A stretch of DNA of 64,000 nt, taken from NCBI GenBank assembly GCA_016930875.1, contig JAFGFW010000137.1:1-64000 (forward strand), in the 5' to 3' direction. The notes under the pieces were generated by a model. It worked only from the letters and a program-made list of their open reading frames with translations. It searched no databases and was not told where the DNA came from. Made by a program: the position numbers and the translations under genes. Below, one piece after another: positions 9,096 through 16,944 of this stretch; position 1 is the first letter of the stretch; each line of letters begins with the position of its first letter. Source of the stretch: Deltaproteobacteria bacterium. Lineage in GTDB: Bacteria; Desulfobacterota; Desulfobacteria; Desulfobacterales; C00003060.

Positions 9096-12000
9096 ATGAA
9101 AGTAACACGCAGAGAATTCATTCAGATCTCTGGTGCAACGGCTGCCGGTCTTGCGGTAAGCAGTCTGGGTTTTGACCTTTCGCCAGTAAAGGCACATGCC
9201 CAAATGCTAAAGACCAAGTATGCCAAGGAGACCACCACCATCTGCCCCTATTGTGCAGTAGGTTGCGGCGCCATTGTGCATACGAGCCAGAAAGGCGACG
9301 GCCGTGTCATCAACATCGAGGGTGACCCTGACCACGTTATTAACCGGGGCTCACTTTGCAGTAAGGGCAGCTCGCTGTCTCAATTGGCCGAAAACGAAAA
9401 TCGGCACCTTGAGCCTATGTATCGAGCGCCTTATGCAAAGGAGTGGAAGCAGGTTTCATGGGATTGGGCACTGACCGAGATTGCCAAACGCGTAAAGACG
9501 ACCCGTGATGCCACCTTTACTCACAAGAACGCCAAGGGTCAGGTGGTTAACCGGACCGTCGGGATCGTTTCGGGCGGCAGTTCCGCCCTGGACAACGAAG
9601 AGTGCTGGATCTACCAGGCCCTCTTGAGGGCCCTGGGGCTTGTCTATGTCGAACACCAGGCCCGTATCTGACACAGCGCCACTGTTGCGGCTCTGGCAGA
9701 GTCGTTCGGACGCGGTGCAATGACCAACCACTGGATCGACATCGGCAATAGCGATTGCGTCCTGATCATGGGAAGCAATGCGGCCGAGAATCATCCCGTA
9801 TCGTTCAAGTATGTCGTCAAGGCCATGAAACAAGGGGCAAAGCTTGTCAATGTGGACCCCAGATTTACAAGGACCTCCTCCAAGGCAGACATCTATGCCA
9901 GCCTGCGATCAGGCACTGACATCGCCTTTTTGGGCGGCATGATCAAGTACATCCTGGACAACAAGCTTTACAACGAGGAGTATGTGCGGGCGTACACGAA
10001 CGCGCCGTTTGTCGTTGGGAAAGATTTTAAGTTCAAAGACGGACTCTTTTCAGGTTATGACGAAAAGAACCGCAAGTATGACAAGAAAAAATGGGCCTTT
10101 GAGATGGACAAGAACGGGGTCCCGAAAATGGACCGGACCCTAAAGGATTCCCGGTGTGTGTTCCAGTTGTTGAAAAAGCATTACAGCAGGTATGAGACCA
10201 CGCTGGTCTCAACGATCACCGGCACCCCGGAAGCGGACCTGAAGAAGGTCTATAAGACCTATGCGGCCTCCGGGGCCACCGGCAAGGCGGCCACCATTAT
10301 GTATGCCATGGGCTGGACCCAGCATACTGTGGGAGTCCAGAATATCCGTGCCATGGCCATGATCCAGTTGCTCCTGGGTAACATCGGTGTTGCAGGAGGC
10401 GGCGTGAACGCCCTGCGAGGCGAGTCTAATGTCCAAGGCTCAACCGACCAGTGTCTGCTTTTTCACATCTGGCCGGGCTACCTGGCTACCCCAAGCACGA
10501 AATGGCCTAGCCTTGGTGACTACCTTAAGAGAAGGGCCGAGAGCAAGGATCCCAACAGCGCCAACTGGTGGCAAAACGAGCCTAAGTATATGGTGAGTTT
10601 GTTGAAGTCCTACTTCGGCGAGAAGGCCACCAAGGAAAACGATTTTGGATATAACTGGATGCCCAAGCTGGATGCCGGTAAGACATACGCCTTTCTGGAT
10701 ATGTTTGACGACATGTACAAAGGAAAGGTCAAGGGCTTTTTCAACTGGGGCATGAATCTGGCCTGCTCCCTGGCCAATGCCAACAAGAACCGGAAGGCCA
10801 TGAGCAAACTGGACTGGATGGTCAATGTCAATATCTTTGACAATGAGACCGCCTCGTTCTGGAAAGGACCGGGGATGAACCCATCCAGCATCAAGACCGA
10901 GGTCTTCTCTCTGCCGGCGTGTGTGTCGGTGGAAAAGGAAGGAAGCATCACCAACAGCGGCCGGTGGATGCAGTGGCGTTACCAGGGACCAAAACCCCTT
11001 GGCAACAGCAGGTCCGATGGCGACATCATCATGGAACTTGGCTATAAAATTAAAGAGGCCTATAAGCAAGGCGGGACGTTCGTCGAGCCGATCATGAACC
11101 TCAAGTGGGACTATATGACAGACGGGTTGTATGATCCTCACAAGGCCGCCAAGGAGATAAACGGCTATTTCCTGAAAGACTGCACTGTCAAGGGCAAGCT
11201 GTGCAAGAAGGGGACCTTGGTTCCGAGCTTTGCATGGCTCCAGGCAGACGGCTCCACTTCTTCGGCAAACTGGCTCTACTGCAACAGTTATACGGAGAAG
11301 GGGAACATGGCGGCCCGCAGAGGCCAGGAAGATGCCGTGAACAAGATCGGTCTGTACCCGGAATTTGCCTGGTGCTGGCCCGTAAACCGCAGGATCATTT
11401 ACAACCGTGCATCTGTAGACCTCAAGGGACAGCCCTTTGATAAGAAGGACTGGGTGATCAAGTGGAACGGGGAGAAATGGATCGGCGATGTGCCAGATGG
11501 CGGCTGGCCGCCCATAGGAAGCCTGGAAAAGCCCGATCCCAAGAGCAAGTGGGCTTTTATCATGCACGTGCACGGACATGCCCAGATCTATGGCCCGGGA
11601 CGCGCAGACGGTCCCTTCCCGGAGCACTACGAACCTCTCGAGTGTCCCGTTGAAAAGAACCTCATGTCAGGTAACAAAGAGCGGATGAGCCCTGTGGCGC
11701 CTGTTTACGGAACCGACGCAGATGCGTACAAGACCTGCGATCCGAGATACCCCATTGTAGGCACCACGTACCGGGTATCTGAACACTGGCAGACCGGCCT
11801 CATGACCCGGCCCCAGCCTTGGCTTCTCGAGTTGCAGCCTCAGGTATTTGTCGAAATGAGCGAGGAACTGGCAAAGCTCAAGGGGATCAAGAACGGTGAG
11901 CGTGTGTTGGTCTCCTCAGCCCGGGGTTCCCTGAAGGCCACCGCCATCGTTACCAAACGGTTCAAGCCGTTCAACATCGCAGGCAACACCGTTCACGAGG

Positions 12001-12143
12001 TGGGTGTCCCGTGGTGTTTTGGCTGGCGTTGGCCGCAAACCGGCTTAGAAGACAGCGCCAACCTGTTGACGCCTTCAACGGGTGATCCGAATACGAAAAT
12101 TCCTGAAACCAAGGCCTTTATGGTCAATGTGTCCAAACTATAG
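9096..12143 (+). CDS. fdhA: Selenocysteine formate dehydrogenase, catalytic subunit (FDH-N type)
   Basis: The frame is interrupted only by a TGA at 9669-9671 and continues in the same frame to 12143, giving 1015 residues with Sec192 followed by His193 (…EHQARI-U-HSATVAAL), the active-site signature of molybdenum/tungsten formate dehydrogenases. A twin-arginine signal (RREFIQ, residues 5-10, then a hydrophobic stretch) shows Tat export. Cys50, 53 and 57 (CPYCAVGC) begin the [4Fe-4S] site. Length equals that of E. coli FdnG. It oxidises formate to CO2 outside the cytoplasmic membrane, probably passing electrons via FdhB to a periplasmic cytochrome. The ATG at 9096 has AAGGTGAG in front; a GTG at 9084 is the alternative. 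A gene caller without Sec recoding would split this gene in two. Confidence 0.95.
9669..9702 (+). promoter_or_regulatory. UGA Sec codon and bacterial SECIS hairpin in fdhA
   Basis: The TGA at 9669-9671 is followed by a hairpin at 9681-9702. ACT, a bulged G, then TTGC pair with GCAG and AGT, leaving the loop GGCTCTG. The loop GG lies 17 bases after the UGA, matching within a base the position of the loop GG in E. coli fdhF, and the sequence also aligns well with the fdhF element. It would recruit SelB to insert selenocysteine. Confidence 0.8.
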
Positions 12144-12158
12144 AAGGAGGTGATCTGA

Positions 12159-12878
12159 ATGCCAGGTAAATCATTTTTCATTGATACGACAATTTGTACG
12201 GCCTGCAGAGGATGTCAGGTCGCCTGTAAGCAGTGGCATGACCTGCCTGCGGAAAAAACTAAGAATCGTGGAACTCACCAAAACCCGGCGGATCTCTCCT
12301 TCGTGACCTACAAACTTGTGAGGTTCAACGAGGTGGTAGTGGGCGGCAAGCTCCAGTGGCTCTTTTTTCCGGATCAGTGCCGCCACTGCATAGAGGCGCC
12401 TTGTGAGATGACGGCGGATGACCCCACGGCCATCTTCAAGGACCCGGCAACCGGAGCAGTGGTTTACACAGCGAATACCAAAAACCTGGACAGCCAGGCG
12501 ATTATTGATTCCTGCCCCTATAACGTTCCAAGGGCGGCCAAGGACGGGACCCTGGCCAAGTGTGACATGTGTCTTGACCGGGTGGAAAACGGGCTTTTGC
12601 CGGCCTGTGTAAAGACCTGCCCCACGGGGGCAATGAACTTTGGCGATCGGGATGAGATGCTCGCCCTGGCCAAGAAGCGTCTGGCTGTGGTGAAAAAGAA
12701 GTATCCCAAGGCCAAGCTCCTGGATCCTGATGACGTTCGAGTCATTTACTTGGTCACGGAGGAGCCGAACCTCTATCACAAGTTTGCCGTGGCATCGAGT
12801 TCGGCCTTTGACATCTCAAGGCAGGTGGCCTTGAAGAAGCTCTTCAGACCACTTACAGAATTGACAGCTAATTTGTAA
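12159..12878 (+). CDS. fdhB: Formate dehydrogenase iron-sulfur subunit
   Basis: A 239-residue ferredoxin-like protein with four cysteine clusters: CTACRGCQVAC (Cys13, 16, 19, 23), CRHCIEAPC, a cluster around 'CPYNVPRA', and CDMCLDRV..CVKTCPTGA. These are the four [4Fe-4S] binding sites of FdhB subunits. There is no C-terminal membrane anchor, as in the soluble two-subunit periplasmic FdhAB of Desulfovibrio, and no cytochrome b gamma gene follows. It is probably exported with FdhA by the Tat signal of its partner. A near-perfect ribosome-binding site (AAGGAGGTGAT) precedes the start, 15 bases after fdhA, and a strong terminator follows, so fdhAB is a two-gene transcript. Confidence 0.93.
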   Translation: MPGKSFFIDTTICTACRGCQVACKQWHDLPAEKTKNRGTHQNPADLSFVTYKLVRFNEVVVGGKLQWLFFPDQCRHCIEAPCEMTADDPTAIFKDPATGAVVYTANTKNLDSQAIIDSCPYNVPRAAKDGTLAKCDMCLDRVENGLLPACVKTCPTGAMNFGDRDEMLALAKKRLAVVKKKYPKAKLLDPDDVRVIYLVTEEPNLYHKFAVASSSAFDISRQVALKKLFRPLTELTANL

Positions 12879-12900
12879 CAGACCAGAACTCTTAACGCAG

Positions 12901-12935
12901 AAGGGGAGAAGGTTCTTTGATCTTCTCCCCTTTTT
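12901..12935 (+). terminator. Rho-independent terminator after fdhAB
   Basis: AAGGGGAGAAG pairs perfectly (11 bp) with CTTCTCCCCTT, and the T-run TTTTT follows. It separates fdhAB from fdhE. Confidence 0.9.
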
Positions 12936-12942
12936 GTGCTAT

Positions 12943-12969
12943 AAAACCCGAAACGATTTCGTGGGTTTT
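12943..12969 (+). other. Second hairpin before fdhE
   Basis: AAAACCC pairs with GGGTTTT, with CGAAA/TTTCG pairing inside. It lies 15 bases before the fdhE start and directly after the terminator. It could be a second terminator or a leader structure; a T-run is lacking. Confidence 0.4.
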
Positions 12970-12984
12970 CTTGGGTGAAATCAT

Positions 12985-13872
12985 ATGACTGAAAAAGAAA
13001 TTGTTACGACTGACCAGATCAGAAAGGCAGTAGCTGCCGTCAAGGCCCAAAGGCCGGCCTACGAAGGGCTTCTCGATTTTTACGAAAAGCTCTGTTTGGC
13101 CCAGGAGGCCTCAAAGGAAAATACGCGCCTCGAACCGATTAAGATCCACGAAGATCTCCTTTCGGTCAAGGAGGAAGAGGGCTTTCCTCTGATCAGTACC
13201 ACTGATTTTGTGACTGATGTGGTGGCCGCTGAGGCCTTGTTGAGAAAGCTCTGCGAACTTGCTGTTGAGGCAAACGAGGTGTTGGCTGAGGCCGGTCCAA
13301 AGATCGTTGATGCCCTGGACAAGGAATCGCTGGATGCTTCAACACTGTTCTCAAATATGCTCAAGGAGGACGATGCCTACCTTGGCGATGTTGCAGGAAA
13401 GCTGGGTATTGACAAGACAATCCTTGCTTTTGCTGTTTACAACAGCATAAGGCCGTCTATTTCTCTCTGCGCTGAACAGCTATCGACCTATCTTGACAAG
13501 GATACCGAGTGGGGAAAGGGCTATTGTCCTATCTGCGGGAGCCCGCCGGGCCTATGCATACTGCGCGGCGAGGGAGGGAAACGTTCCCTTGTTTGCAGTT
13601 TCTGTGGCCATGAGTGGCGGATATTGAGAATTTGCTGTCCTTTCTGCGACAATAATGATCAAAAAACCCTCCACTATTTTTTCAGCGAAGAAGAAAAGGA
13701 CTACCGCGTGGATGTGTGTGACAAGTGCAAAAAGTATATCAAGACCGTCGATGTCAGAAAGATAGAACGCCCCTTGCATCCTTTGGTGGAGCAGATTTCC
13801 ACTTTACACCTCGATATGCTGGCCCAGGAGCAGGGCCTTGAAAGTGGCATTCCCTTATGGCTGCAAATGTAG
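12985..13872 (+). CDS. fdhE: Formate dehydrogenase accessory protein FdhE
   Basis: A 295-residue soluble protein. The C-terminal half carries the paired zinc-ribbon/rubredoxin-like cysteines of FdhE: 'CPICGSPPG', 'CSFCGHEW', 'CCPFCDN' and 'CDKCKKY' (about residues 177-247). FdhE binds the catalytic subunit during assembly of Tat-exported formate dehydrogenases and is needed for activity, fitting the FdhA Tat signal 3 kb upstream. It overlaps moaA by 16 bases, indicating translational coupling. It is transcribed separately from fdhAB because a terminator lies between. The family assignment is strong; the biochemical role follows what is known of E. coli FdhE. Confidence 0.9.
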   Translation: MTEKEIVTTDQIRKAVAAVKAQRPAYEGLLDFYEKLCLAQEASKENTRLEPIKIHEDLLSVKEEEGFPLISTTDFVTDVVAAEALLRKLCELAVEANEVLAEAGPKIVDALDKESLDASTLFSNMLKEDDAYLGDVAGKLGIDKTILAFAVYNSIRPSISLCAEQLSTYLDKDTEWGKGYCPICGSPPGLCILRGEGGKRSLVCSFCGHEWRILRICCPFCDNNDQKTLHYFFSEEEKDYRVDVCDKCKKYIKTVDVRKIERPLHPLVEQISTLHLDMLAQEQGLESGIPLWLQM

Positions 13873-14846
13873 ACCATTTCAATCGCAAGATCAGTTACCT
13901 GAGGGTCTCTGTCACAGACCGATGCAACCTTCGTTGCGTGTACTGCCAACCGGTAAAAGACCTGAAGCTCTTCAATCATAGCGATATCTTAAAGTACGAA
14001 GAAATCTTGGAAGTAATTCGGGCGGCCACGGATGTCGGCATTAAGAAGGTGCGTTTGACTGGCGGCGAACCCCTTGTTCGAAGAGCTTTTGTAGACTTTG
14101 TTTCATCCGTGTGCCGTGTGCCCCGTCTAGAGGATGTTAGCATTACCACAAATGGTGTTCTCCTAAAGGAAAAGGCCAAGGCGATCTTTGACGCCGGCGT
14201 TCATCGCATAAACGTGAGCCTGGACTCCCTCAACCGGGAAAAATATGCCAAAATTACTGGTCGTGATCGTTTTGACGAGGTCTTGGAAGGGCTCATGGAG
14301 GCTGAGGCCGTGGGGTTTTCGCCTATCAAGGTGAATGTGGTGGCCATCAGGGGCTTTAATGATGACGAGTTGCTTCAGCTTGCAGCGTTGTCTGTTGAAA
14401 AGCCGTATCATGTGCGATTCATAGAATATATGCCGATCGGACATGATAGGCAGTGGAGGCCGGAAAAATATATCTCCTCCGATGAGATCAAGTCCAGATT
14501 AGAGGCCTTTGGTCCCCTTCACGAGGTTGCCCGCTCGACGCTTGATGGGCCGGCCACGAGATATCGCTTCGAATCGGCCAAGGGTGAAATTGGTTTGATC
14601 AGCGCTATCAGCCATCATTTTTGTCCTTCCTGCAACCGTCTCAGGCTCACGGCGGACGGCAAGCTTCGGCCCTGCCTTTTTGCCGATGACGAGGTGGACA
14701 TCAAGACTCCCCTGAGAAGGGGGTGCAGCCGGGAAGATTTGAAGGTATTATTTCAAAAGGCGATCGCCAGGAAACCTGAACAACACCATGCTGAAACCCT
14801 GGGAAAGGGAGAATCCCTTCGTCCCATGTCAGCCATTGGAGGATAG
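13857..14846 (+). CDS. moaA: GTP 3',8-cyclase (molybdenum cofactor synthesis)
   Basis: A 329-residue radical SAM protein. The N-terminal CNLRCVYC (after 'YLRVSVTDR') binds the [4Fe-4S]-SAM cluster. 'RLTGGEPLVR' and 'SVSLDS'-type strings follow, and the C-terminal cluster CPSCNRLRLTADGKLRPCLF holds the second [4Fe-4S] site that binds GTP. The tail 'GKGESLRPMSAIGG' is the conserved MoaA C-terminus with GG last. It makes the first intermediate of molybdopterin from GTP, and molybdopterin (as a bis-MGD form) is the cofactor of FdhA. Start overlaps fdhE; a zinc-ribbon gene begins 8 bases after the stop. Confidence 0.95.
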   Translation: MAANVDHFNRKISYLRVSVTDRCNLRCVYCQPVKDLKLFNHSDILKYEEILEVIRAATDVGIKKVRLTGGEPLVRRAFVDFVSSVCRVPRLEDVSITTNGVLLKEKAKAIFDAGVHRINVSLDSLNREKYAKITGRDRFDEVLEGLMEAEAVGFSPIKVNVVAIRGFNDDELLQLAALSVEKPYHVRFIEYMPIGHDRQWRPEKYISSDEIKSRLEAFGPLHEVARSTLDGPATRYRFESAKGEIGLISAISHHFCPSCNRLRLTADGKLRPCLFADDEVDIKTPLRRGCSREDLKVLFQKAIARKPEQHHAETLGKGESLRPMSAIGG

Positions 14847-14854
14847 AACGCTTT

Positions 14855-15112
14855 ATGGAGTGTCCGAATTGTCATGGTGAGTTGCCGTCTCGGCAGTGCC
14901 CCGAGTGCGGTGAAGAGATTCCCCTTTTTGGCAAGTTCTGCTGTTTTTGCGGATCAACGCTTCCGGATCTCGATTTGGCTGAAAAACCTGCGGATGATCT
15001 GGGCAATTTCTCTGACCGCGTTCTTTGCAGTGACGGCGCTTGCATCGGCGTGATTAATGAACACGGCGTTTGCAGTGTATGCGGAAAGCCTTACACAGGA
15101 GAGGCGGAGTAA
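14855..15112 (+). CDS. Small zinc-ribbon protein
   Basis: An 85-residue protein with three cysteine pairs in a row: 'CPNCHGELPSRQCPECGEE', 'CCFCGS' and, at the end, 'CSVCGKPY'. These are zinc-ribbon knuckles. There is no membrane segment and no catalytic motif. Its position eight bases after moaA and shortly before queD suggests it belongs to the fdhE-moaA transcript. Its role is unknown; it could act as a metal-binding adaptor in cofactor synthesis, but that is a guess from location only. Confidence 0.7.
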   Translation: MECPNCHGELPSRQCPECGEEIPLFGKFCCFCGSTLPDLDLAEKPADDLGNFSDRVLCSDGACIGVINEHGVCSVCGKPYTGEAE

Positions 15113-15116
15113 CTAT

Positions 15117-15135
15117 AAAATCGCGGAGCGATTTT
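15117..15135 (+). other. Hairpin covering the queD ribosome-binding region
   Basis: AAAATCGC-gga-GCGATTTT is a perfect 8-bp hairpin ending 4 bases before the queD ATG. No Shine-Dalgarno sequence is present, so the hairpin occupies the place of the ribosome-binding site. It may be a weak terminator for the upstream genes or may control queD translation. Confidence 0.45.
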
Positions 15136-15139
15136 ATTT

Positions 15140-15508
15140 ATGTATGAACTGAAAGTCATCACCCACTTCTCTGCTGCCCACCAGCTTCGTGACTTCCAGG
15201 GCGCCTGTGAGGACTTACATGGACACAACTGGAAGATCGAGGTCTATGTTACGTCTGATGGCCTAAACGAGGCAGGCGTGGTCATCGATTTCAGAATACT
15301 CAAGAAAGACGTGGAGGGTATTCTGGAGACTTTGGACCACAAATTCCTGAACGATGTTGAGCCTTTTAAAACCCTGAACCCGTCATCGGAAAACATTGCA
15401 AGGTATGTGGCGAAGCAGTTAGCCGCGTTGGTGCAAGACAAAGGAGTCAGGGTAAGCCGGGTCACTGCATGGGAGTCTGAGACCGCCTGCGCTACATATT
15501 ATCCTTGA
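15140..15508 (+). CDS. queD: 6-carboxytetrahydropterin synthase / PTPS-family protein
   Basis: A 122-residue protein of the 6-pyruvoyltetrahydropterin synthase family. Zinc ligands are visible as His14 (SAAH), His27 and His29 (DLHGHNW), and the catalytic cysteine is Cys23 in GACEDLHGH. The CxxxHGH arrangement is that of QueD, which makes 6-carboxy-5,6,7,8-tetrahydropterin for queuosine. 'TLDHKFLND' and 'WESETACATY' are the later family motifs. Because it follows moaA, a GTP-consuming pterin pathway, a different pterin role cannot be excluded. Function is inferred from motifs; no queC or queE lies nearby. Confidence 0.85.
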   Translation: MYELKVITHFSAAHQLRDFQGACEDLHGHNWKIEVYVTSDGLNEAGVVIDFRILKKDVEGILETLDHKFLNDVEPFKTLNPSSENIARYVAKQLAALVQDKGVRVSRVTAWESETACATYYP

Positions 15509-15538
15509 CGGCTTCGCAAATCGAAGATACCCGCTCCG

Positions 15539-15808
15539 CTATTCCAGGCTGTCCTTGAAGGTCTGCCAGCTAATCAACATGTCAGCCATTCCATGATAAA
15601 CAGAACGGGTCTCTGGGCTTACGCACCCGAGTCTCTTAATCGCCTTCTCTGCACGCCTCTTGAGGCCCTCTATTTTCTCATCAGCCTTCCCGATCTCGTC
15701 ACTCACATCTGTTCCGCTGTCAAGCTTGCTTTTGAGAAATTCCGGCCATGCCTTGGCATCTGAAAGTTCCTTCAAGAGCTGGCTCGTGGTATCATCTGTG
15801 GAGATCAT
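15539..15808 (-). CDS. Hypothetical small helical protein
   Basis: Eighty-nine residues, rich in charged residues, predicted helical ('GKADEKIEGLKRRAEKAIKRLG'), with no cysteine pair, signal or membrane segment apart from one Cys. I do not recognise it. The ATG at 15808 was chosen because the 22 residues upstream (SRSCVPKRN..) look non-coding in composition; no clear ribosome-binding site supports either start. It faces queD tail-to-tail, 30 bases away. Confidence 0.45.
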   Translation of the reverse strand: MISTDDTTSQLLKELSDAKAWPEFLKSKLDSGTDVSDEIGKADEKIEGLKRRAEKAIKRLGCVSPETRSVYHGMADMLISWQTFKDSLE

Positions 15809-16181
15809 ATAACATTCGATAGTCCAAATTGAAGATATAGTCAAATTCCTTTTGGGAACGCAACTTCTCGACAAGGCAGGGCAGCTTTGGGGAAAATCCC
15901 CCTAAATCTCCCCTGGCCCAGACCGGGTTTTTCTCGCGTGGGCATGGTCCACTTCTGTCGCTCCAGGGCGGGCAGGGCGGGCCTTTTTCAGAGGGGGAAG
16001 ATAATGGTCGAAACGTTATTGATAGAGAAAACTTCTGACACTATTCTGAAAAATGGTGGTATTTTTTTACCATTTGTTGACCTTCTTTACCTACGTTCGT
16101 TAGCTTACATACTTTAGGCAATACTCCTTAACCATTTGTAACAATTAAGAAGTCAAATTAAAAGTTCTCTCACTACGGGTT
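15809..16181. other. Intergenic region upstream of the nickel genes
   Basis: No gene is supported. Short frames here have no motif or ribosome-binding site. The sequence becomes AT-rich after 16020 and leads into the promoter at 16199. Confidence 0.4.
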
Positions 16182-16198
16182 TGGCACGATTTTTTCAA

Positions 16199-16227
16199 TT
16201 GACAGATAAACGCACGGCCCCTATTAT
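16199..16227 (+). promoter_or_regulatory. Sigma-70-type promoter of the His-rich protein gene
   Basis: TTGACA (16199-16204), a 17-base spacer and TATTAT (16222-16227), about 40 bases before the ATG at 16268. Just upstream, TGGCACG at 16182-16188 is a perfect sigma-54 -24 element, but the matching -12 position reads TTTC instead of TTGC, so a second promoter is only possible. Confidence 0.75.
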
Positions 16228-16267
16228 TATATGAAAATATGCTCCACGGGCCGCGAGGGAGGTCCAT

Positions 16268-16489
16268 ATGTGCAAATGTTGTTCAAGCGGAAAACATGCC
16301 AGCAAGTACAAACAGTTTGAGTTTCTCCGGGGCCATACCCACAGCCATGAAGGCGTGACCCATGATCATGATCATGACCACGAACATCACCATCACCACC
16401 ATGAACATCATCACCACAGCGATTCGAAAAATTCCGGGGTGGTGAGCGCCCATGTTCATGGCGAAGAACAAGAATTGGACAAAGAATAA
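16268..16489 (+). CDS. Histidine-rich metal-binding protein
   Basis: A 73-residue protein with 20 histidines, mostly in one stretch of HD/EH and poly-His from residues 22 to 50, plus a Cys-rich start (MCKCC). The ATG has GAGGGAGG in front at a good distance. Such composition is typical of small nickel- or zinc-storage proteins and of the His-rich tails of HypB/SlyD. A nickel role is suggested by the CooT-like gene 150 bases downstream, by larE nearby and by a [NiFe] hydrogenase in the window; metal selectivity is not readable. The gene has its own promoter and a terminator. Confidence 0.75.
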   Translation: MCKCCSSGKHASKYKQFEFLRGHTHSHEGVTHDHDHDHEHHHHHHEHHHHSDSKNSGVVSAHVHGEEQELDKE

Positions 16490-16557
16490 GCTCAACGACT
16501 GAAGTCGACATCTTAGGTTCGTCAATCAGAGGTCCCGCACCCAATCTAACAATCAGG

Positions 16558-16606
16558 GCCATGAAGGCTACTGCGGAGACATATAGCCTGTATTCATGGC
16601 TTTTTT
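16558..16606 (+). terminator. Terminator after the His-rich gene
   Basis: GCCATGAA and GGCTA pair with TAGCC and TTCATGGC (13 bp interrupted by TGTA), and TTTTTT follows directly. It separates the His-rich gene from the CooT-like gene. Confidence 0.75.
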
Positions 16607-16639
16607 CATTGGATGAGCCTACGATCAGGGGGTGATACT

Positions 16640-16834
16640 ATGTGTGAGGCCAATGCATATCTGCTAAAGGACGGCAAGGAAAAGCTCTTTCTGGAGGCGC
16701 TTGACACCGTTGAACCTGATAACGACAAGCTCAGGCTCACCACCATATTCGGTGAACAGAAATTCATTAAGGGCAAAATCAGTCGTCTTGCACTTGTGGA
16801 TCACAAAGTCATAATTGAGGAAACAAGGGAATAG
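16640..16834 (+). CDS. cooT: CooT-family nickel-binding protein
   Basis: A 64-residue protein beginning MCEANAYLL, the conserved start of the CooT family, with the second residue Cys that binds nickel in the Rhodospirillum rubrum protein. The rest (…RLTTIFGEQKFIKGKISRLALVDHKVIIEE) fits the small beta-barrel. CooT helps load nickel into CO dehydrogenase; many homologues occur without CODH and are thought to serve other nickel enzymes. AGGGGGTG precedes the ATG at 16640; the frame is open nine codons upstream but MC must be at the start. Neighbours (His-rich protein, LarE) strengthen a nickel role. The target enzyme is not known here. Confidence 0.8.
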   Translation: MCEANAYLLKDGKEKLFLEALDTVEPDNDKLRLTTIFGEQKFIKGKISRLALVDHKVIIEETRE

Positions 16835-16944
16835 GTGGCGGTTTTCTGTCCCCCTCTTTCAGAAAAGCAGTCTCAGATGTCGAAACCGGTTTTACTCAAT
16901 CGTTTCTCACGGTGATCCTTGATAGCCCCTTCAATTGGCTCCTT

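Noticed and set aside
16182-16197. Sigma-54 promoter before the His-rich gene
   Set aside because: Perfect -24 TGGCACG, but the -12 element reads TTTC instead of TTGC; a better sigma-70 promoter is adjacent.
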